From Deltaproteobacteria bacterium (GTDB taxonomy: Bacteria > Desulfobacterota > Binatia > UBA9968): a stretch of DNA of 8,749 nucleotides. The notes below the pieces were generated by a model. That model saw only the letters and a list, made by a program, of their open reading frames with translations, was not told where the DNA came from and ran no database searches. Below are positions 6,143 to 8,749 of this stretch, in pieces (position 1 is the first letter of the stretch; every line of letters begins with the position of its first letter). Location of the stretch: the NCBI GenBank assembly GCA_023250495.1, contig JAHFAP010000131.1, positions 1-8,749 on the forward strand, written 5' to 3'. The position numbers were made by a program, and so were the translations under genes.

Positions 6143-7726
6143 ATGGCAGGTGATTATTACACGGATCTGCGCGCGTTCATCCAGGAATTGGAAAGACGCG
6201 GCAAGCTCTACCGCTGGGGACGGCCGGTCAACAAAGACAGCGAGCTGATGCCGCTCATGCGGCTGCAGTATCGGGGCCGCTCGGACGAAGAGCGCCAGGC
6301 ATTCCTGTATGAGAACGTAACGGACGCCAAAGGGGGGCGCTATGGGATCAAGGTCCTCAGCGGAGTCTACGGCGCTTCACGGAAAATTGTCGCTCTGGGT
6401 ATGGGCTGCGAAGATCCCGGAGATATTTACGAGAGATGGCGCCAGGCCGTGGCTCGTCCGATAGAGCCGGTGACCGTCAATAGCGGGCTGGTTCAGGAGG
6501 AGTTTCATATAGGAGCCGATCTTGAGACGGTGGGACTAACGATGCTGCCGGCGCCGGTCGAGGAGCCGGGATTCAGTGGAGATGTTCGTGTTACTGCGCC
6601 TTTTATCACGCGCGATCCTGAGAGCGGCGTCCGCAATGTCGGAATGTACAGCGGCCACCTTCGGCCGCCGGATCGTTTGCTTGCCGGGATCGGTCCCTCC
6701 CATCACGCCATGCTCTATCACCATCCGAGCGCCAAGCGGAGGCGCGAGCCTCTCCCCTTCGCAATCGCTCTGGGGACGCTTCCCGACATCGCTTATGTGG
6801 CGGCGGCCAATCTTCCCTATGGGTTAGACGAACTGGCTGTTGCCGGAGGGATAAGAGGAAGAGCCGTGGAGTTGGTGCGCTGCAAAACAGTCCCGCTCAA
6901 AGTCCCGGCTGAGGCTGAAATCGTCATCGAGGGAGAGATATCCACTGAGGAGATGGAGCGGGAAGCGCCATTCAGCGACTTTCCCGGTTATCTCATGGTG
7001 GAGAGACATCGCAGAGCAGTGGCGAAGGTTACGGCGATCACCCACAGGCGTGATGCCATGTTGACGGCGATTCTGGTTGGTTTGCCGCCGAGCGAGTCTA
7101 ACGCTATCTCGCGCACCTGCCGGGAGATGATGCTCTACAGTTTTCTCAAATATAGCTGCAATCTGCCGGAGGTATTGGAGATCTGTTGTCCGGAGATGGG
7201 CGGAGGTTGGAATTGGTGGGTGATCCGCATGCGCAAGAGCCATCCCAGCAAGCCGTGGCAGGCGCTGCAAGCCGCCTCCGGCATGGATCCGGCGAACAAA
7301 GTGATCATCGTGGTGGATGAGGATATTGATCCGAAAGACCCGGACATGGTGATGTGGGCGATGAGCTTTGCCATGCAGCCCCATCGGGACGTGCGCATCA
7401 TCACCGGACGGGTGCCGCTGCTGGACCCTTCGGCTCATTCACTGATCAGCAAGCCGGAAGAGCGCAGCTACCCGCCGCCATCAGGCTGTTCTGGAATCCT
7501 GATCGACGCGACGCGCAAAGGACCTTATCCTCCCGTGGGGCTGCCCAAGCGACAATTTATGGAGCAAGCGCTGGAGATCTGGCAGAAAGAGGGGCTGCCT
7601 CAATTGACGCTTAAAAGTCCCTGGTACGGATATCCATTGGGGTTGTGGAGCGCAGAGGACGACCAGATGGCAGAGGCAGTAACAAGAGGAGAATATTTCG
7701 CCGCCGACGGGAAGCTGAAAAGGTAA
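6143..7726 (+). CDS. UbiD-family decarboxylase C, catalytic Arg position is Ser
   Basis: This 527-residue protein is a complete UbiD-family enzyme, close paralogue of ubiD-A. It starts YYTDLRAFIQELERRGKLYR, typical of the family's N-terminal domain. The metal-site Asn is N165 in VRNVGMYS, and H188 lies 23 residues later as in Fdc1. E259 is in PAEAEIVIEG, and the acidic pair is E274/D279 in EAPFSDFPGY; Asp at the second place is also known from E. coli UbiD. The residue that should be the catalytic Arg (N+5) is S170. The nearby R174 is not conserved in ubiD-A; R178 is, but it is a general position also present in ubiD-B. Other subgroup marks are CCPEMGGGWNWWVIRM (348-363) and PYPPVGLPKR (461-470). 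Start ATG 6143 has a good SD. SBP-C follows after 12 nt. It could have altered chemistry or substrate; loss of activity is less likely because two copies are well preserved. Confidence 0.94.
   Translation: MAGDYYTDLRAFIQELERRGKLYRWGRPVNKDSELMPLMRLQYRGRSDEERQAFLYENVTDAKGGRYGIKVLSGVYGASRKIVALGMGCEDPGDIYERWRQAVARPIEPVTVNSGLVQEEFHIGADLETVGLTMLPAPVEEPGFSGDVRVTAPFITRDPESGVRNVGMYSGHLRPPDRLLAGIGPSHHAMLYHHPSAKRRREPLPFAIALGTLPDIAYVAAANLPYGLDELAVAGGIRGRAVELVRCKTVPLKVPAEAEIVIEGEISTEEMEREAPFSDFPGYLMVERHRRAVAKVTAITHRRDAMLTAILVGLPPSESNAISRTCREMMLYSFLKYSCNLPEVLEICCPEMGGGWNWWVIRMRKSHPSKPWQALQAASGMDPANKVIIVVDEDIDPKDPDMVMWAMSFAMQPHRDVRIITGRVPLLDPSAHSLISKPEERSYPPPSGCSGILIDATRKGPYPPVGLPKRQFMEQALEIWQKEGLPQLTLKSPWYGYPLGLWSAEDDQMAEAVTRGEYFAADGKLKR
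7511..7552 (+). repeat. 42-nt perfect repeat shared by ubiD-A and ubiD-C (copy 2)
   Basis: This copy is identical to bases 879-920. It lies in the codons for TRKGPYPPVGLPKR of ubiD-C. The bases directly outside the match differ between the two genes on both sides. Confidence 0.6.
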
Positions 7727-7738
7727 GAGAGTAAAACC

Positions 7739-8749
7739 ATGATGCGAAAACTATTTTCCTTCCTCGTCGCGCCGTTTCTGATAGTTGGAGCGGCATTGGA
7801 TCCGCTGTGCGCTTTGGCCCAGGCATCTAAACCGTCCTGGCAGATCGAGTGGAACAAGGTACTTGAAACGGGCAAGCTTGAGGGCAAAGTCATCGCTTCC
7901 ATCCCCCCGAGTCCGGAGCTGCGAAAAGGAATCGAAGAGGCTTTTACCAAGCGCTTCGGCATCGTCCTGGAGCCGATCCCGGCTCGCGGCGGCTCGATCA
8001 TCAGAAGGATTGTCGACGAGTCGAAGGCCGGCATCCACTACTTCGACCTCCACGTCGGCGGAACCGAGTCGATCGTCAAAGGACTCTTGCCTGAAGGCGT
8101 CCTGGAGCCCGTCGAGCCCTGGCTGATTCTGCCCGAGGTCAAAGAGCCGAAGAACTGGTGGGGTGGACACATCTGGGTGGATAACGCGAAGCGCTATGTC
8201 TACTGTTTTTCGGCCTATCAAACGGCGAGTCTCTTGTACAACACCAGCTTGGTAAAGGCCGAGGAGATTCGCTCGTTCGACGACCTTCTGGACCCTAAAT
8301 GGAAAGGAAAGATCGGCCTCAGCGACCCGCGCACTCCGGGCTCCGGCGCTTCGATCTGGGCCTACATGATGCAGATAAAGGGCGAAGAATATCTGAGAAA
8401 ATTGATCGGCCAGAAGCCGTTCATCACGCGCGATCTCAGACTTCTTGCGGAGAATCTGGCGAAAGGGCGCGTCGCCATTGCCCTTGGGATCGGCTACTCG
8501 GAGTCTCTGCCGTTCGTCAAGGCGGGCCTTCCGGTAAGCGCTCTCCCCACGCCAAGGGAAGGACTCTACGCAACCGGCGGCTACGGACACTTGACCATCA
8601 TCAAGAACGCCCCCCATCCGAACGCGGCCAAAATCTTCGTCAACTGGCTCCTCGGCAAGGAGGCCCAGGACATATTCTCCAAGGCGATGGGGGCTCCTAC
8701 GCGTCGCCTCGACGTGGATACGAAATGGGCGGGAGAGTTCGGCTTCCTG
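7739..8749 (+). CDS. Secreted solute-binding protein C (3' partial)
   Basis: The frame is open from ATG 7739 to the window end, 337 codons, with about 35 residues expected beyond. The second Met codon (7742) is an equally possible start; a weak AAGAGAG lies upstream at about 7725-7731. The signal peptide is MMRKLFSFLVAPFLIVGAAL and on to ALAQA, with likely cleavage near residue 29. The mature part begins SKPSWQIEWNKVLETGKLEGK, and family landmarks SIPPSPELRKG, KNWWGGHIW, DPRTPGSGAS, GHLTIIK and PTRRLDVDT are in the usual order. It is the most diverged of the three binding proteins: it has GYSESLPF where the others have YYSF, and GGYGHL where they have GGSGHL. Those changes could alter the ligand, by inference. 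A periplasmic family-1 binding protein paired with ubiD-C is the best description; its membrane partners are not in view. Confidence 0.88.
   Translation, partial: MMRKLFSFLVAPFLIVGAALDPLCALAQASKPSWQIEWNKVLETGKLEGKVIASIPPSPELRKGIEEAFTKRFGIVLEPIPARGGSIIRRIVDESKAGIHYFDLHVGGTESIVKGLLPEGVLEPVEPWLILPEVKEPKNWWGGHIWVDNAKRYVYCFSAYQTASLLYNTSLVKAEEIRSFDDLLDPKWKGKIGLSDPRTPGSGASIWAYMMQIKGEEYLRKLIGQKPFITRDLRLLAENLAKGRVAIALGIGYSESLPFVKAGLPVSALPTPREGLYATGGYGHLTIIKNAPHPNAAKIFVNWLLGKEAQDIFSKAMGAPTRRLDVDTKWAGEFGFL

Noticed and set aside
7796..7828. Lipoprotein signal in SBP-C (Cys in DPLCALAQA)
   Set aside because: Residues before the Cys are Asp-Pro-Leu, which do not fit a lipobox. A signal peptidase I site at ALAQA fits better.
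7751..8617. 288-codon open frame on the minus strand
   Set aside because: It is the exact antisense of SBP-C, whose plus-strand frame has a signal peptide and clear family motifs. The minus-strand product has no recognisable domain.

Overview
The window is a GC-rich, gene-dense stretch with seven genes, all on the + strand. Three UbiD-family (prenylated-FMN-type) decarboxylase genes alternate with three genes for secreted solute-binding proteins, and one double-cupin gene sits in the first pair. The order is ubiD-A (5' end outside the window), cupin, SBP-A, a 147-nt gap with a structured repeat, ubiD-B, SBP-B, ubiD-C, SBP-C (3' end outside the window). Nothing fixes the taxon. High GC, tight gene packing and expansion of UbiD and orphan binding proteins suggest a free-living soil or sediment proteobacterium-like or uncultured lineage. 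That is an inference, not an identification.

Bases 1-3354 form one tightly packed unit. The ubiD-A stop overlaps the cupin start (ATGA), and SBP-A follows after 14 nt. Bases 3355-3501 are the only sizeable gap. It holds a short inverted-repeat array with a 9-bp period and then a strong Shine-Dalgarno sequence for the GTG-started ubiD-B. Bases 3502-8749 hold ubiD-B, SBP-B, ubiD-C and SBP-C with gaps of 50, 50 (13 before a frameshift in SBP-B) and 12 nt, so they look like one or two transcription units.

The likely joint role is uptake and reversible (de)carboxylation of aromatic or other unsaturated carboxylic acids. The binding proteins would capture the acid in the periplasm, the UbiD enzymes would remove (or add) the carboxyl group in the cytoplasm, and the cupin could be a metal-dependent dioxygenase acting on a resulting hydroxy-aromatic compound. 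No permease, transport ATPase, UbiX prenyltransferase or regulator lies in the window, so this model is inferred from the gene pairing only.

The most notable observations are: (1) the repeated UbiD plus binding-protein pairing; (2) in the two closely related enzymes ubiD-A and ubiD-C, serine sits where UbiD enzymes normally have the catalytic arginine, while ubiD-B keeps the full Arg-Glu-Glu set; (3) a one-base frameshift that garbles the C-terminus of SBP-B; (4) the 9-bp-period hairpin array between the two units; and (5) mismatched relatedness of the UbiD and SBP copies, pointing to shuffling or gene conversion.
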